Notes under the pieces: model-generated
Databases searched by the model: none
What the model was told of the DNA's origin: nothing
What the model saw: only the letters and a program-made list of their open reading frames with translations
NCBI GenBank assembly: GCA_019638705.1
Contig: JAHBTI010000002.1
Location: 1-64,000, forward strand
From: Bacteroidota bacterium
GTDB lineage: Bacteria; Bacteroidota; Bacteroidia; B-17B0; Aurantibacillaceae
DNA length: 64,000 nucleotides
Direction: 5' to 3'
In this document: positions 27,876-35,748 of the stretch, piece after piece
Layout: each line of letters starts with the position of its first letter
How positions within the stretch are numbered: position 1 is the first letter of the stretch
Made by a program: the position numbers and the translations under genes

Positions 27876-29135
27876 ATGGAAAGCGTAAACCTTATCGAAT
27901 CGTTTTCGGAATTTAAAGAAGTCAAAAACATTGACCGCGCCACGCTGATGAGCATTATTGAAGATGTATTCCGCAGTATGCTTGTAAAAAAACACGGCAG
28001 CGACAAAAATTTTGACATCATTGTAAACCCTGACAAGGGTGATGTGGAAATTTATAAAAACCGCACCATCGTTGATGACGAATTTGCGGAAGACTCGTTT
28101 GATTACGACGAAAACAAACACATCAGCCTCAGCGAAGCGCACAAAATTGAACCCGATTTTGAAATCGGCGAAGATGTGTCGGAGCGTGTGCCGTTTGAAG
28201 AATTTGGTCGCCGCGCCGTATTGTCGGTGCGCCAAAACTTAGTACAAAAAATTCTTGAATTAGAGAAAAGCGAAATCTACAACAAGTACAAAGAAAAAGT
28301 TGGCGATGTGGTTACCGCCGAAGTGTATCAGGTGTGGAAAAAGGAAATTATGCTTATGGACGATGAGGGCAACGAACTCTTGTTGCCAAAAACAGAGCAA
28401 ATTCCGTCAGACTTTTTCAAAAAAGGCGACACCGTAAAAGCAGTAGTTTCAAAAGTAGAAATGAAAAACGGAACGCCGTCAATTATTGTGTCACGAACAT
28501 CACCTGCTTTCCTGGAGCGTTTGTTTGAAAACGAAGTTCCCGAAATTTTTGACGGATTAATTACCATTAAAAAAATTGTGCGCGAACCGGGCGAACGTGC
28601 CAAAGTTGCCGTAGAAAGTTACGATGACCGCATTGACCCTGTTGGTGCTTGCGTGGGCATGAAAGGCTCGCGTATTCACGGCATTGTGCGCGAACTGAAA
28701 AACGAAAATATTGACGTTATTAATTACACAAGCAATCCAACCTTGTTAATTCAACGTGCGTTAAGCCCTGCAAAAATTACTTCGGTTAAAATTGACGAAG
28801 ACACCAAACGCGCCGAAGTATTTTTGAAACCCGACCAAATCAGCCTTGCTATTGGTAAAGGCGGTTTTAATATTAAATTAGCAGGCAAATTAACAGGTTA
28901 CGAAATTGATGTGTTCCGCGATACGGATATAGATGTGGAAACAGAAGATGTGGACTTGGAAGAATTTGCAGACGAAATAGAAAGCAATATTTTGGACGAG
29001 TTGAAAGCCATTGGCTGCGACACCGCAAAAGCCGTGCTGGAACTGAGCGACGAAGAATTAGTTCGCCGCACCAAATTAGATGCCGATGCCATTGCAAACG
29101 TGCGTACTATTTTAAGCGCAGAGTTTGAAGATTAA
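27876..29135 (+). CDS. nusA: Transcription termination/antitermination factor NusA
   Basis: Binds RNA polymerase and modulates pausing, termination and antitermination. The 419 residues show the N-terminal polymerase-binding domain (1-130), the S1 domain (about 135-200, VGDVVTAEVYQVWKKEIMLMD) and KH domains (VGACVGMKGSRIHGIVRELKNENID and ISLAIGKGGFNIKLAGKLTGYEIDV). An acidic linker and a helical-hairpin tail (ELSDEELVRRTKLDADAIANVRTIL) follow. The usual close link to infB is stretched here by a 241-base gap containing a repeat element. Confidence 0.96.
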   Translation: MESVNLIESFSEFKEVKNIDRATLMSIIEDVFRSMLVKKHGSDKNFDIIVNPDKGDVEIYKNRTIVDDEFAEDSFDYDENKHISLSEAHKIEPDFEIGEDVSERVPFEEFGRRAVLSVRQNLVQKILELEKSEIYNKYKEKVGDVVTAEVYQVWKKEIMLMDDEGNELLLPKTEQIPSDFFKKGDTVKAVVSKVEMKNGTPSIIVSRTSPAFLERLFENEVPEIFDGLITIKKIVREPGERAKVAVESYDDRIDPVGACVGMKGSRIHGIVRELKNENIDVINYTSNPTLLIQRALSPAKITSVKIDEDTKRAEVFLKPDQISLAIGKGGFNIKLAGKLTGYEIDVFRDTDIDVETEDVDLEEFADEIESNILDELKAIGCDTAKAVLELSDEELVRRTKLDADAIANVRTILSAEFED

Positions 29136-29146
29136 TTTTATTAAAA

Positions 29147-29347
29147 GCCACGAATTGCACGAATGAACACAAATTTAAACACATAGAAACATAGACTTCA
29201 TAGTACCAAAGAAAATGTAGTGTTACATAGCGCGTTCAACAAAGTTGAACATTCTATTGTGGAGCTAATAAAATCTATGCAAGTTCACAAAAAACTATGT
29301 CCCTATGTGGTTAAAAATTTTTAGTGAGAATTAGTGAAATTCGTGGC
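29147..29347. repeat. 201-bp inverted-repeat element between nusA and infB
   Basis: The ends are GCCACGAATT (29147-29156) and AATTCGTGGC (29338-29347), perfect complements. Inside are further paired words (CACATAG..ACATAG facing CTATGT..CTATGTG) and a perfect hairpin GTTCAAC-AAA-GTTGAAC (29234-29250). The 38948-39087 element has the same type of outer arms. No reading frame is evident in it. Confidence 0.75.
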
Positions 29348-29376
29348 AAAAAACAAAAAGAGAGAAATTAAAGTAT

Positions 29377-32190
29377 ATGTCAGAAGGAGCAAAAACACTT
29401 CGCTTGAGCAAAGCAGCCAAAGAGTTTAACCTGTCTTTAGGAAAGATAGTTGAATTTCTTGCCTCAAAAGGGCACTCGGTAGAAAGTAACCCCAACGCCA
29501 AAATAGGCGATGAGGAGTACAGCCTTTTGCTTAAAGAATTTTCAAGCGATAAATCTGCGCGTGAAGAAGCGGAAACCGTTGCTCAACAACACAAAAAAAT
29601 AAACAAAGGCAGCGAAACCATAGTGATTGCCGATGTAAAACTCAAAAAAGAAAAAGAAGAAGAGCCCGAAGAAGTGGTGATTAAAGACCTCACCGCTGCC
29701 GTAAAACCTGACATTGCCGCTCCCGAAACTAAAACCGAACAAGAAGAAGCAAAACAACCCGAACAGATAAAACCTCAACCCGAAACTATTGGCGGACCAA
29801 AGGTTTTGGGCAAGGTGGATTTATCTGCATTAAACCCAAAAACCAAACCCGATAAAAAATCGGCTAAGAAAACGGCTGAAAAACCTGCCGAGAAGTCTGC
29901 TAAGGAAAAAGAAAAGAAAAAAGAAGTTGAAAAACCAAAAGCAGTTGAAGTTCCTAAAGCGGCTGATGTTGCGCCCATTGTTGAAGCACCTGCTCCACCC
30001 GAACACGTTGAAACCAAATATTTAAAGGTAGATGGTCCAAAAATTTTGGGGCGGGTGGAATTGCCAGTAATTAAAGAAACACCGAAAAAATCTTCGGCAG
30101 ACGGTGATAAAAAGAAACGCAAACGCATTCGCAAAGGCGGCTTATCGCAGGAAGAAATTAAGAAAGTTGGCAAAGAGCAAGCGCAGCAAGCCCGCGAACG
30201 TGCCAAAGAAAAATACGGCGACCCGCGCGGCACTAAAAAACCGGGCACGCACGCACGACAAGACAACAAGCCCCGCCACGAATTAACCGAAGAAGAAATT
30301 CAGGCACAGATTAAAGAAACCTTGGCGCGCTTACAGAAAGGCGGACGTAAATCTACAACCTCAAAACACTCACGCGCAAAACGTGATGAAGTGCGCGAGC
30401 GTTTGGCAGAAAAAGCAGAAATGCTTGAAGCCGAAAAGAAAACTTTGAAAGTAGCAGAGTTTGTAAGTGCAAATCAACTCGCGCAAATGATGGATGTTCC
30501 CGTAACAAAAATTATTTCTGTGTGTATGTCGCTTGGTTTGTTTGTGTCCATCAATCAGCGTTTAGATGCTGAAACCATTTCCATTGTTGCCGAAGAGTTT
30601 GGTTATGGCGTAGAGTTTGCATCTGCCGAAGACATTGAAGCCATTAACGAAGAAGACAAAGACAAACCCGAAGATTTAATTCCCCGTCCGCCGATTGTTA
30701 CCGTAATGGGACACGTTGACCACGGTAAAACGTCATTACTTGACTTTATCCGTAAAGCAAACGTGGTAGCGGGCGAAGCGGGCGGCATTACGCAGCACAT
30801 CGGCGCGTATAACGTAACGCTGCCGAACAACCGAAGCATTACATTTTTAGATACTCCCGGACACGAAGCCTTTACAGCCATGCGTGCACGCGGTGCGAAA
30901 TTAACGGATATTGCAATTATTGTTATTGCGGCTGACGACAGCATTATGCCTCAAACCAAAGAAGCTATTACGCACGCGCAGGCGGCGGGTGTTTCCATGA
31001 TTTTTGCGATTAATAAAATTGATAAACCGGGTGCAAATCCCGATAAAATCCGTGAAGGACTTTCGCAAATGAATATTTTGGTGGAAGAATGGGGTGGAAA
31101 ATTCCAATGTCAGGAAGTATCAGCGAAACAAGGGCAAAATATTGATTTGCTTTTGGAAAAAGTGTTGCTGGAAGCGGATATGATGGATTTGAAAGCCAAT
31201 CCAAAACGCAACGCCGTGGGAAGTGTGATAGAAGCAAGTATGGAAGAGGGGCGCGGTTATGTTTCTACAATTTTAGTTCAATCAGGCACATTAAAAGTTG
31301 GCGATATTATATTAGCAGGAAGTTACAGCGGGCGTGTGCGCGCCATGTTTAACGAGCGCGGACAACGGGTGGATAAAACCGAGCCTTCGCACCCTGTAAA
31401 AGTATTGGGTTTGAGCGGTGCGCCGCAGGCAGGCGATAAATTTAACGTGATGAACGATGAACGCGAAGCGCGTGAAATTGCCAACAAACGCCAGCAGTTG
31501 CAACGCGAACAAGGCATTCGCACACACAAACATATTACGCTGGACGAAATTGGTCGCCGTTTGGCAATCGGTGATTTTAAAGAACTGAACGTGATTGTGA
31601 AAGGTGATGTGGACGGTTCTATTGAAGCCTTGTCAGATTCCTTATTAAAACTTTCAACCGAAAAAATTGCCGTAAACATTATTCTCAAAGCCGTTGGTGC
31701 AATCAGCGAAAGCGATGTGTTGTTGGCTTCGGCTTCAAATGCCATTATCATCGGCTTCCAGGTGCGACCAACGCCAAGTGCGCGTAAACTTGCCGAAGCC
31801 GAAGAAATTGACATTCGTTTGTACTCTATTATTTACGATGCCATTAACGAAATTAAAGCGGCAATGGAAGGTATGCTTGCACCTGAATTTGAAGAAAAAG
31901 TGGTGTGCAACATTGAAATCCGCGAGGTGTTTAAAATCAGCCGCGTAGGTACGATTGCAGGTTGCTATGTGCTGGACGGAAAAGTTACCCGCAATACCAA
32001 AGTGCGTGTCATCCGCGATGGTATCGTCATTCATACAGGCTCGCTCGGCTCGTTAAAACGTTTTAAAGACGATGTGAAAGAAGTGGCAGCAGGCTACGAA
32101 TGCGGTTTAAATATTGAAGGCTTTAACGACATTAACGTAGGCGACATTATTGAAGGCTACGATATGATTGAAGTGAAAGCGAAGTTGTAA
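29377..32190 (+). CDS. infB: Translation initiation factor IF-2
   Basis: A GTPase that brings initiator tRNA to the 30S subunit. Of 937 residues, the first 60 form the IF2_N fold ([25 protein letters not shown]). A long Lys/Glu/Pro/Ala-rich linker (about 60-350) follows, then a second N-domain, then the G domain with GHVDHGKT near residue 445, DTPGHE and NKID. Domains II-IV close the protein. The long low-complexity linker is normal for Bacteroidota. The stop codon overlaps a GC-rich hairpin. Confidence 0.96.
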   Translation: MSEGAKTLRLSKAAKEFNLSLGKIVEFLASKGHSVESNPNAKIGDEEYSLLLKEFSSDKSAREEAETVAQQHKKINKGSETIVIADVKLKKEKEEEPEEVVIKDLTAAVKPDIAAPETKTEQEEAKQPEQIKPQPETIGGPKVLGKVDLSALNPKTKPDKKSAKKTAEKPAEKSAKEKEKKKEVEKPKAVEVPKAADVAPIVEAPAPPEHVETKYLKVDGPKILGRVELPVIKETPKKSSADGDKKKRKRIRKGGLSQEEIKKVGKEQAQQARERAKEKYGDPRGTKKPGTHARQDNKPRHELTEEEIQAQIKETLARLQKGGRKSTTSKHSRAKRDEVRERLAEKAEMLEAEKKTLKVAEFVSANQLAQMMDVPVTKIISVCMSLGLFVSINQRLDAETISIVAEEFGYGVEFASAEDIEAINEEDKDKPEDLIPRPPIVTVMGHVDHGKTSLLDFIRKANVVAGEAGGITQHIGAYNVTLPNNRSITFLDTPGHEAFTAMRARGAKLTDIAIIVIAADDSIMPQTKEAITHAQAAGVSMIFAINKIDKPGANPDKIREGLSQMNILVEEWGGKFQCQEVSAKQGQNIDLLLEKVLLEADMMDLKANPKRNAVGSVIEASMEEGRGYVSTILVQSGTLKVGDIILAGSYSGRVRAMFNERGQRVDKTEPSHPVKVLGLSGAPQAGDKFNVMNDEREAREIANKRQQLQREQGIRTHKHITLDEIGRRLAIGDFKELNVIVKGDVDGSIEALSDSLLKLSTEKIAVNIILKAVGAISESDVLLASASNAIIIGFQVRPTPSARKLAEAEEIDIRLYSIIYDAINEIKAAMEGMLAPEFEEKVVCNIEIREVFKISRVGTIAGCYVLDGKVTRNTKVRVIRDGIVIHTGSLGSLKRFKDDVKEVAAGYECGLNIEGFNDINVGDIIEGYDMIEVKAKL

Positions 32191-32218
32191 AGCCCCTAAC
32201 TCACAAAGGGGGGGCTTT
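32189..32218 (+). terminator. GC-rich hairpin overlapping the infB stop codon
   Basis: AAAGCCCC (32189-32196) pairs with GGGGCTTT (32211-32218), followed by AAAAA rather than a T run. It is a variant of the GC-rich repeat and probably helps end the rimP-nusA-infB transcript. Confidence 0.5.
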
Positions 32219-32243
32219 AAAAAACCCCGCAGAATACCACCAA

Positions 32244-32338
32244 TCCATTATATTGCCCTTTCAGGGTGTTGTTGGTGTTTTATATTTGTTTGCGCAAGGC
32301 GTTGCCGTTGCGTTATGTATATAAAAGGCTTTCAGCCT
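32244..32338. repeat. Repeat A, copy 1 (95 bp)
   Basis: Near-identical to copies at 33900-33994 and 34529-34623. It folds into three successive hairpins: GCCCT-TTC-AGGGC (mismatched at the end in this copy), CGCAAGGC / GCCGTTGCG, and AAAGGCTTTCAGCCT. It marks the left edge of the accessory segment, directly after infB. Confidence 0.9.
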
Positions 32339-32429
32339 ACACACCAAAGCAGGTGAAAGAAATTTTTAGCAAGCTGAGCGAACCTGAATAGTATAACAAA
32401 TATTCCAACTTTTTCTTGTAAATTTGTAT

Positions 32430-32648
32430 ATGGCACTTTTAATTTCAACCAACACATATAAAAATCAAATCTTTGAAGAAATTGAAGGTTTGAAAGACCC
32501 ACAGCTTGAAGAGCTTTTACGTATTATCCGTGTAAACAAATTGCGCGGGCAAAAACTTTCTAAGCCACGCCGCACAAGCCTAAGCACAAAAAAAATTAAT
32601 GAGCTAAAATACAGAGCGCGCCACGAAAAAGATAATGCGGGCAGATAA
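32430..32648 (+). CDS. Probable antitoxin of a PIN-domain toxin
   Basis: A 72-residue charged protein (ALLISTNTYKNQIFEEIEGLKDPQLEELLRIIRVNKLRG...KDNAGR) that overlaps the downstream PIN gene by 14 bases, the usual arrangement of VapBC-like pairs. No standard DNA-binding antitoxin motif (AbrB, RHH, Phd) is obvious. The leading helix resembles generic antitoxins of Bacteroidota PIN pairs, so its role is inferred from position. I chose ATG 32430; a TTG six bases upstream lies inside a TAAATTTG promoter-like motif (32419-32426). Confidence 0.65.
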   Translation: MALLISTNTYKNQIFEEIEGLKDPQLEELLRIIRVNKLRGQKLSKPRRTSLSTKKINELKYRARHEKDNAGR

Positions 32649-33090
32649 CTTTGTTTTAGATGTTAATGTATTGCTTCGCTTTTTTGTAAAAAACAGGCAA
32701 GATTTTTTGATTGACATTATTACTTACTTTCCGAAAACAAAATTTTATTATTGTGCAGAACTGCTTGAAGAATTTGAACGAATTTTAACTTACGAAGAGT
32801 TAAAAGACTTTGAATTAAAAACAAAATCAATCTCAAAATTTATCAAAACGGTTTTTACAGAACACAAACTAAAAAAGCCTATAAAAAAACGTATTCCCGA
32901 AGACCCTAAAGATGATTACTTAATTGCTTTGGCTTTAGAAACAAATTCAGCTTGTTTGGTAACAGAAGACGACAAAGCCTTTCATAACAACAAAGAAAGG
33001 TTGTATAAATTTTACCCGCATTTAAAATTTTTGTACAAAAAAGATTTTGAAAAATTGTTTTACGACAAAATAAAAAAGAAACTTAACTAA
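32635..33090 (+). CDS. PIN-domain toxin (putative endoribonuclease)
   Basis: A 151-residue PIN protein, probably a VapC-like RNase that halts translation when freed from its antitoxin. The acidic metal-binding residues are visible: D9 in FVLDVNVLL, E45/E46 in AELLEEFERIL, D93/D94 in EDPKDDYLIALALE, and D112/D113 in LVTEDDKAF. The start ATG overlaps the antitoxin gene, indicating translational coupling. The pair is bordered by repeat A on the left and repeat B on the right, 11 bases after the stop. Confidence 0.8.
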   Translation: MRADNFVLDVNVLLRFFVKNRQDFLIDIITYFPKTKFYYCAELLEEFERILTYEELKDFELKTKSISKFIKTVFTEHKLKKPIKKRIPEDPKDDYLIALALETNSACLVTEDDKAFHNNKERLYKFYPHLKFLYKKDFEKLFYDKIKKKLN

Positions 33091-33101
33091 ACTTTAGCCG
33101 T

Positions 33102-33171
33102 TTTTCAAATTTACGCGCCCTGAAAGAGCAACCTATCCGCAGCCCAATGCACCGCATTGGGTTTAATGCGC
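33102..33171. repeat. Repeat B, copy 1 (70 bp)
   Basis: Matches 34390-34459 closely. It contains a hairpin GCCCTGAAAGAGC (perfect in copy 2 as GCCCT-GAA-AGGGC) and the perfect stem CCAATGC-ACC-GCATTGG. The first hairpin is the reverse complement of the first hairpin of repeat A. Confidence 0.9.
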
Positions 33172-33227
33172 CATTGTAATTTTGCAAAAAGTACCATTTT
33201 ACCGTTGCAAAACAGTATCTGATTATC

Positions 33228-33235
33228 TACCTTTG
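33228..33235 (+). promoter_or_regulatory. Promoter -7 element (TACCTTTG) of hicAB
   Basis: TAnnTTTG, 17 bases before hicA. Just upstream, TTGCAAAA occurs twice (33182-33189 and 33205-33212), a possible HicB-binding repeat. Confidence 0.5.
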
Positions 33236-33252
33236 CATGGTGGTGAACAAAA

Positions 33253-33441
33253 ATGAAAGTAAAAGAAATAATCAAACTATTAGAACAAGATGGTTGGAAA
33301 GCAGTAAGGCAAAAAGGAAGTCATCGCCAATACAGACACCCGACAAAATTGGGAACAGTAACGGTATCAGGACACAAAATGAGTGATGACATACCAAAGG
33401 GAACTGAAAATTCAATAAAGAAACAAGCGGGGCTTAAATAA
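33253..33441 (+). CDS. hicA: HicA-type mRNA interferase toxin
   Basis: A 62-residue double-stranded-RNA-binding-fold toxin that cleaves mRNA. The family pattern is complete: VKEIIKLLEQDGWKAVRQKGSHRQYRHP with catalytic His24 in GSH, then GTVTVSGHKMSDDIPKGTENSIKKQAGL. The length is normal and nothing suggests inactivation. The antitoxin gene hicB follows after 25 bases. The pair lies between repeat B (33102) and repeat A (33900). Confidence 0.92.
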   Translation: MKVKEIIKLLEQDGWKAVRQKGSHRQYRHPTKLGTVTVSGHKMSDDIPKGTENSIKKQAGLK

Positions 33442-33466
33442 GCAGCACTTTTAATTATTATAAAAA

Positions 33467-33880
33467 ATGAGTATGAAAAAAATTAATGTAATAGTAGAGC
33501 ACAGCGGAAAAAATTTTGCTGCCTACGTTGAAGAATTACCGGGTTGCACCACCACCGCAAGTTCAGCACAAGAATTAGATAAAAATATGCGTGAAGCCAT
33601 TGCCGGACATTTGGAAGTGATGAAAGAGTACGGGGATAAAATTCCAGCCGTGTTTAACGGCAAATATGAATTGATATATAAATACGAACCCGAAGCCCTT
33701 ATGTCAATATATAAAGGGGTATTTACCAATACAGGTTTGGAACGTATTACAGGTATTAATTCAAAGCAATTATCGCATTACGGTACAGGGTTAAAAAAAC
33801 CCCGCACGGCTCAAAAAGAAAAAATTGTGCATGGTTTACATGAATTAGGAAGACAATTATTATCGGTTGAAATGCGATAA
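33467..33880 (+). CDS. hicB: HicB-type antitoxin with C-terminal helix-turn-helix
   Basis: Neutralises HicA and probably represses the pair. The 137 residues comprise an N-terminal degenerate RNase H-like HicB domain (INVIVEHSGKNFAAYVEELPGCTTTASSAQELDKNMREAIAGHLE, residues 5-49) and a C-terminal helix-turn-helix (about 80-130, TNTGLERITGINSKQLSHYGTGLKKP). The starts at codons 1 (ATG) and 3 (ATG) are both possible. Repeat A copy 2 begins 20 bases after the stop. Confidence 0.9.
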   Translation: MSMKKINVIVEHSGKNFAAYVEELPGCTTTASSAQELDKNMREAIAGHLEVMKEYGDKIPAVFNGKYELIYKYEPEALMSIYKGVFTNTGLERITGINSKQLSHYGTGLKKPRTAQKEKIVHGLHELGRQLLSVEMR

Positions 33881-33899
33881 TTTTAGTACACCGCAACCT

Positions 33900-33994
33900 T
33901 CCATTATATTGCCCTTTCAGGGCGTTGTTGGTGTTTTATATTTGTGTGCGCAAGGCGTTGCCGTTGCGTTATGTATATAAAAGGCTTTCAGCCT
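33900..33994. repeat. Repeat A, copy 2 (95 bp)
   Basis: Differs from copy 1 at only a few positions and has the same three hairpins, with the first perfect (GCCCT-TTC-AGGGC). It lies between hicB and the KilA-N fragment. Sequence after it (CCTTTGCTGTTTTTCAAA) recurs just before repeat B copy 2. Confidence 0.9.
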
Positions 33995-34057
33995 TTGCTG
34001 TTTTTCAAAATAAGAAATATTATTTTTTTATAAATTAGCCTTTTAGCAAAGTAGAAT

Positions 34058-34354
34058 ATGGCAAAGGGCAAGAAAATAGAAATTGGCGGAAAGGAAATAA
34101 GTATCATCTCTCAAAAACAAGATGATTATATTTCACTTACCGATATGGCAAAAAACCAAATGCAGGAAGCTATCATTATCAAATGGCTTACTCTAAAAAG
34201 CACTATTGAATACATTGGCGAATGGGAAGCTCTATACAACCCTGATTTTAATTATACCGAATTCGGTACAATTAAAAATATGGCAGGAAGCAACAATTTT
34301 GTTTTGTCAGCTAAAAATTGGATTGAAGCCACAAACGCTAAGAAACTGAAATAA
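34058..34354 (+). pseudogene. Truncated KilA-N domain gene
   Basis: 98 residues matching only the front of a KilA-N protein: DYISLTDMAKNQMQEAIIIKWLTLKSTIEYIGEWEALYNPDFNYTEFGTIKNMAGSNNFVLSAKNWIEATNA. Full-length Bacteroidota members of this type are usually well over 200 residues, continuing with the rest of KilA-N and a C-terminal domain. Here the frame ends a few residues later (KKLK), 35 bases before repeat B copy 2. The KilA-N fold binds DNA and is common in phage and anti-phage proteins. It is most likely a remnant; a short functional DNA-binding protein cannot be excluded. Confidence 0.65.
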
Positions 34355-34389
34355 CAAAACAATGAACGGCTAACTTTCAGCCTTTGCTG

Positions 34390-34459
34390 TTTTCAAATTT
34401 ACGCGCCCTGAAAGGGCAATCTATCCGCAGCCTAATGCACCGCATTGGGTTTAATGCGC
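34390..34459. repeat. Repeat B, copy 2 (70 bp)
   Basis: Near-identical to 33102-33171, with both hairpins perfect (GCCCT-GAA-AGGGC and CCAATGC/GCATTGG). It is preceded by CTTTCAGCCTTTGCTG, which is the 3' end of repeat A, so A and B ends are partly fused here. Confidence 0.9.
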
Positions 34460-34528
34460 ATTTTGTTTAATGTTTTGTTTAATACAACACAACCACACAT
34501 TTCATCGCGCCCCACAACCTTAAACCAA

Positions 34529-34623
34529 TCCATTATATTGCCCTTTCAGGGCGTTGTTGGTGTTTTACATTTGTTTGCACAAGGCGTTGCCGTTGCGCTG
34601 CGTATATAAAAGACTTTCAGCCT
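34529..34623. repeat. Repeat A, copy 3 (95 bp)
   Basis: Same length as copies 1 and 2, with more substitutions (TACATTTG for TATATTTG, GCACAAGG for GCGCAAGG). The third hairpin is weakened by an A for G. Confidence 0.88.
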
Positions 34624-34654
34624 TTGTTGGGTCGTATGTTGTTGTCGCTTTATT

Positions 34655-34669
34655 CTGTAAAATGAGTAG
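34655..34669. repeat. 15-bp direct repeat, left copy
   Basis: CTGTAAAATGAGTAG. The identical sequence is at 35055-35069, exactly 400 bases away; the two bracket the helix-turn-helix gene. Confidence 0.85.
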
Positions 34670-34690
34670 GGGAAAATTAAATAAAGCACT

Positions 34691-34942
34691 TCACTTAATT
34701 CCTGTAAAAAAATCTTCTAGCGTGAGTTTATGAATTTCAAGCACCCGTAATAAAGAGGCTATGGTCGTGTTTGCACCTTTTTCCATTCTGCCGTATTGAA
34801 CGCGGTTAAGTTCATTATCAAAGGCAAAGGTTTCGTATGATTTATAGCCTGCGTTTTTGCGCAGTTCCCTTAACTTTTCGCCAATGCTTTGCAGTTTTTT
34901 CTCCTGTTTTGTGGTAAGAGGCATACAGGCTAAAGTTCTCAT
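34691..34942 (-). CDS. XRE-family helix-turn-helix regulator
   Basis: An 83-residue DNA-binding protein with an HTH_3/XRE fold: IGEKLRELRKNAGYKSYETFAFDNELNRVQYGRMEKGANTTIASLLRVLEIHKLTLEDFF. An ATG at 34924 would give a 77-residue version starting PLTTKQEKK. It is divergent from a nuclease-like gene with a 141-base spacer containing a near-palindrome, an arrangement like controller proteins of restriction systems. The gene is bracketed by a 15-bp direct repeat. Confidence 0.85.
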   Translation of the reverse strand: MRTLACMPLTTKQEKKLQSIGEKLRELRKNAGYKSYETFAFDNELNRVQYGRMEKGANTTIASLLRVLEIHKLTLEDFFTGIK

Positions 34943-34960
34943 AAGCCCTTATTATAATTT

Positions 34961-34976
34961 ACCTAATATATTAAGT
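34961..34976. promoter_or_regulatory. Candidate operator between HTH and nuclease genes
   Basis: ACCTAATATATTAAGT is a 16-bp near-palindrome (perfect 10-bp core TAATATATTA). It is placed 19 bases before the HTH start, suitable for autoregulation and control of the divergent nuclease gene. Confidence 0.45.
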
Positions 34977-35054
34977 TTATTTTTTGCGGTTTATTATTTT
35001 ATATGTATAATTGCATGATAATAAACTCTATGTAAAAGGAAAAGCACGAAAAGC

Positions 35055-35069
35055 CTGTAAAATGAGTAG
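35055..35069. repeat. 15-bp direct repeat, right copy
   Basis: Identical to 34655-34669. It ends 14 bases before the nuclease ATG, so it occupies the leader of that gene. Confidence 0.85.
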
Positions 35070-35083
35070 TTAAAATTTAAAAA

Positions 35084-35743
35084 ATGAAAGAAGATGTGTT
35101 AGAGCAAATAATTGAAGATTGGTTGTTGAGCCAATCGGGTACTTTTACAAAACATAATGTAAAATACAGACCAAGTAAGACCGAACTCGATTACAATTCT
35201 AAAGCAGACTCATCACATTCTGATATTGATGTGCTTGCAGTTCATTTGAATGAGAGTGGGAAAAAAAGAGTATCTGTGGTTTCATGCAAATCATGGCAGC
35301 AAGGTTTTAACCCAATGTCTTGGCATGATGCCTTAATTAATAACCCCTCCGACAAAAAATTTGCCAATAAAAAAGTATGGAAATCTTTTAGAGAGCTTGT
35401 TATTCCAAAATGGAGTAACGCTTTTAGGGAAAAAATATATGAAGAAACGCAATCTTACGACTTTACATATTACATAGCCATTGCAAAACTATCAGGAGGA
35501 AAAGAAGCAGAGGTGTACAAATCGGTATTTGAAACGGAAAAATCTTTTTTGTCGTTACTAAAGAAAAACACAAATAGTAAAGTAGAAATTAAAATAATAA
35601 CAGTTAATGAACTGCTTGATGAATTTTTCAATAAACCAAATTCTACAACGTTGGAAGCAACACTTGTTGGTCGTTTCATGCAAGTATTAAAAGCCTCGAA
35701 TTTTTTTAATCAAACAAAATCAATAACCTCTAAAAAACCATAA
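35084..35743 (+). CDS. PD-(D/E)XK-like (Mrr-type) nuclease, uncharacterised
   Basis: A 219-residue protein not assigned to a named family. Its N-terminal half shows a restriction-endonuclease-like core: an early helix with acidic residues (E7, E11), a short strand HSDIDVLAVHL with D47/D49, then RVSVVSCKSW with K69. This follows the D...(E/Q)xK order of Mrr-like nucleases, but the residue two before the Lys is Ser rather than Glu/Gln, so activity is uncertain. The second half is unassigned. It is divergent from an HTH gene and ends only 5 bases before a secreted NHL protein. No methyltransferase is nearby. Confidence 0.6.
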   Translation: MKEDVLEQIIEDWLLSQSGTFTKHNVKYRPSKTELDYNSKADSSHSDIDVLAVHLNESGKKRVSVVSCKSWQQGFNPMSWHDALINNPSDKKFANKKVWKSFRELVIPKWSNAFREKIYEETQSYDFTYYIAIAKLSGGKEAEVYKSVFETEKSFLSLLKKNTNSKVEIKIITVNELLDEFFNKPNSTTLEATLVGRFMQVLKASNFFNQTKSITSKKP

Positions 35744-35748
35744 TCAAA

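Larger units (their letters stand above)
34355..34690. other. Gene-free stretch made of repeats
   Basis: About 336 bases with no supported gene. It holds repeat B copy 2, a short spacer, repeat A copy 3, and the left copy of a 15-bp direct repeat (34655-34669). No promoter or RNA gene was recognised. Confidence 0.6.

Noticed and set aside
32244..34669. Chromosomal integron
   Set aside because: Multi-hairpin repeats between small accessory genes recall attC sites, but there is no integrase gene and no attC core motif that I can recognise, and the repeats are of two different lengths. Kept only as a structural analogy.
34058..35743. Prophage remnant
   Set aside because: Only a KilA-N fragment and an HTH gene are phage-like. 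No structural, packaging or integrase gene is present, and no attachment site at a tRNA was found.
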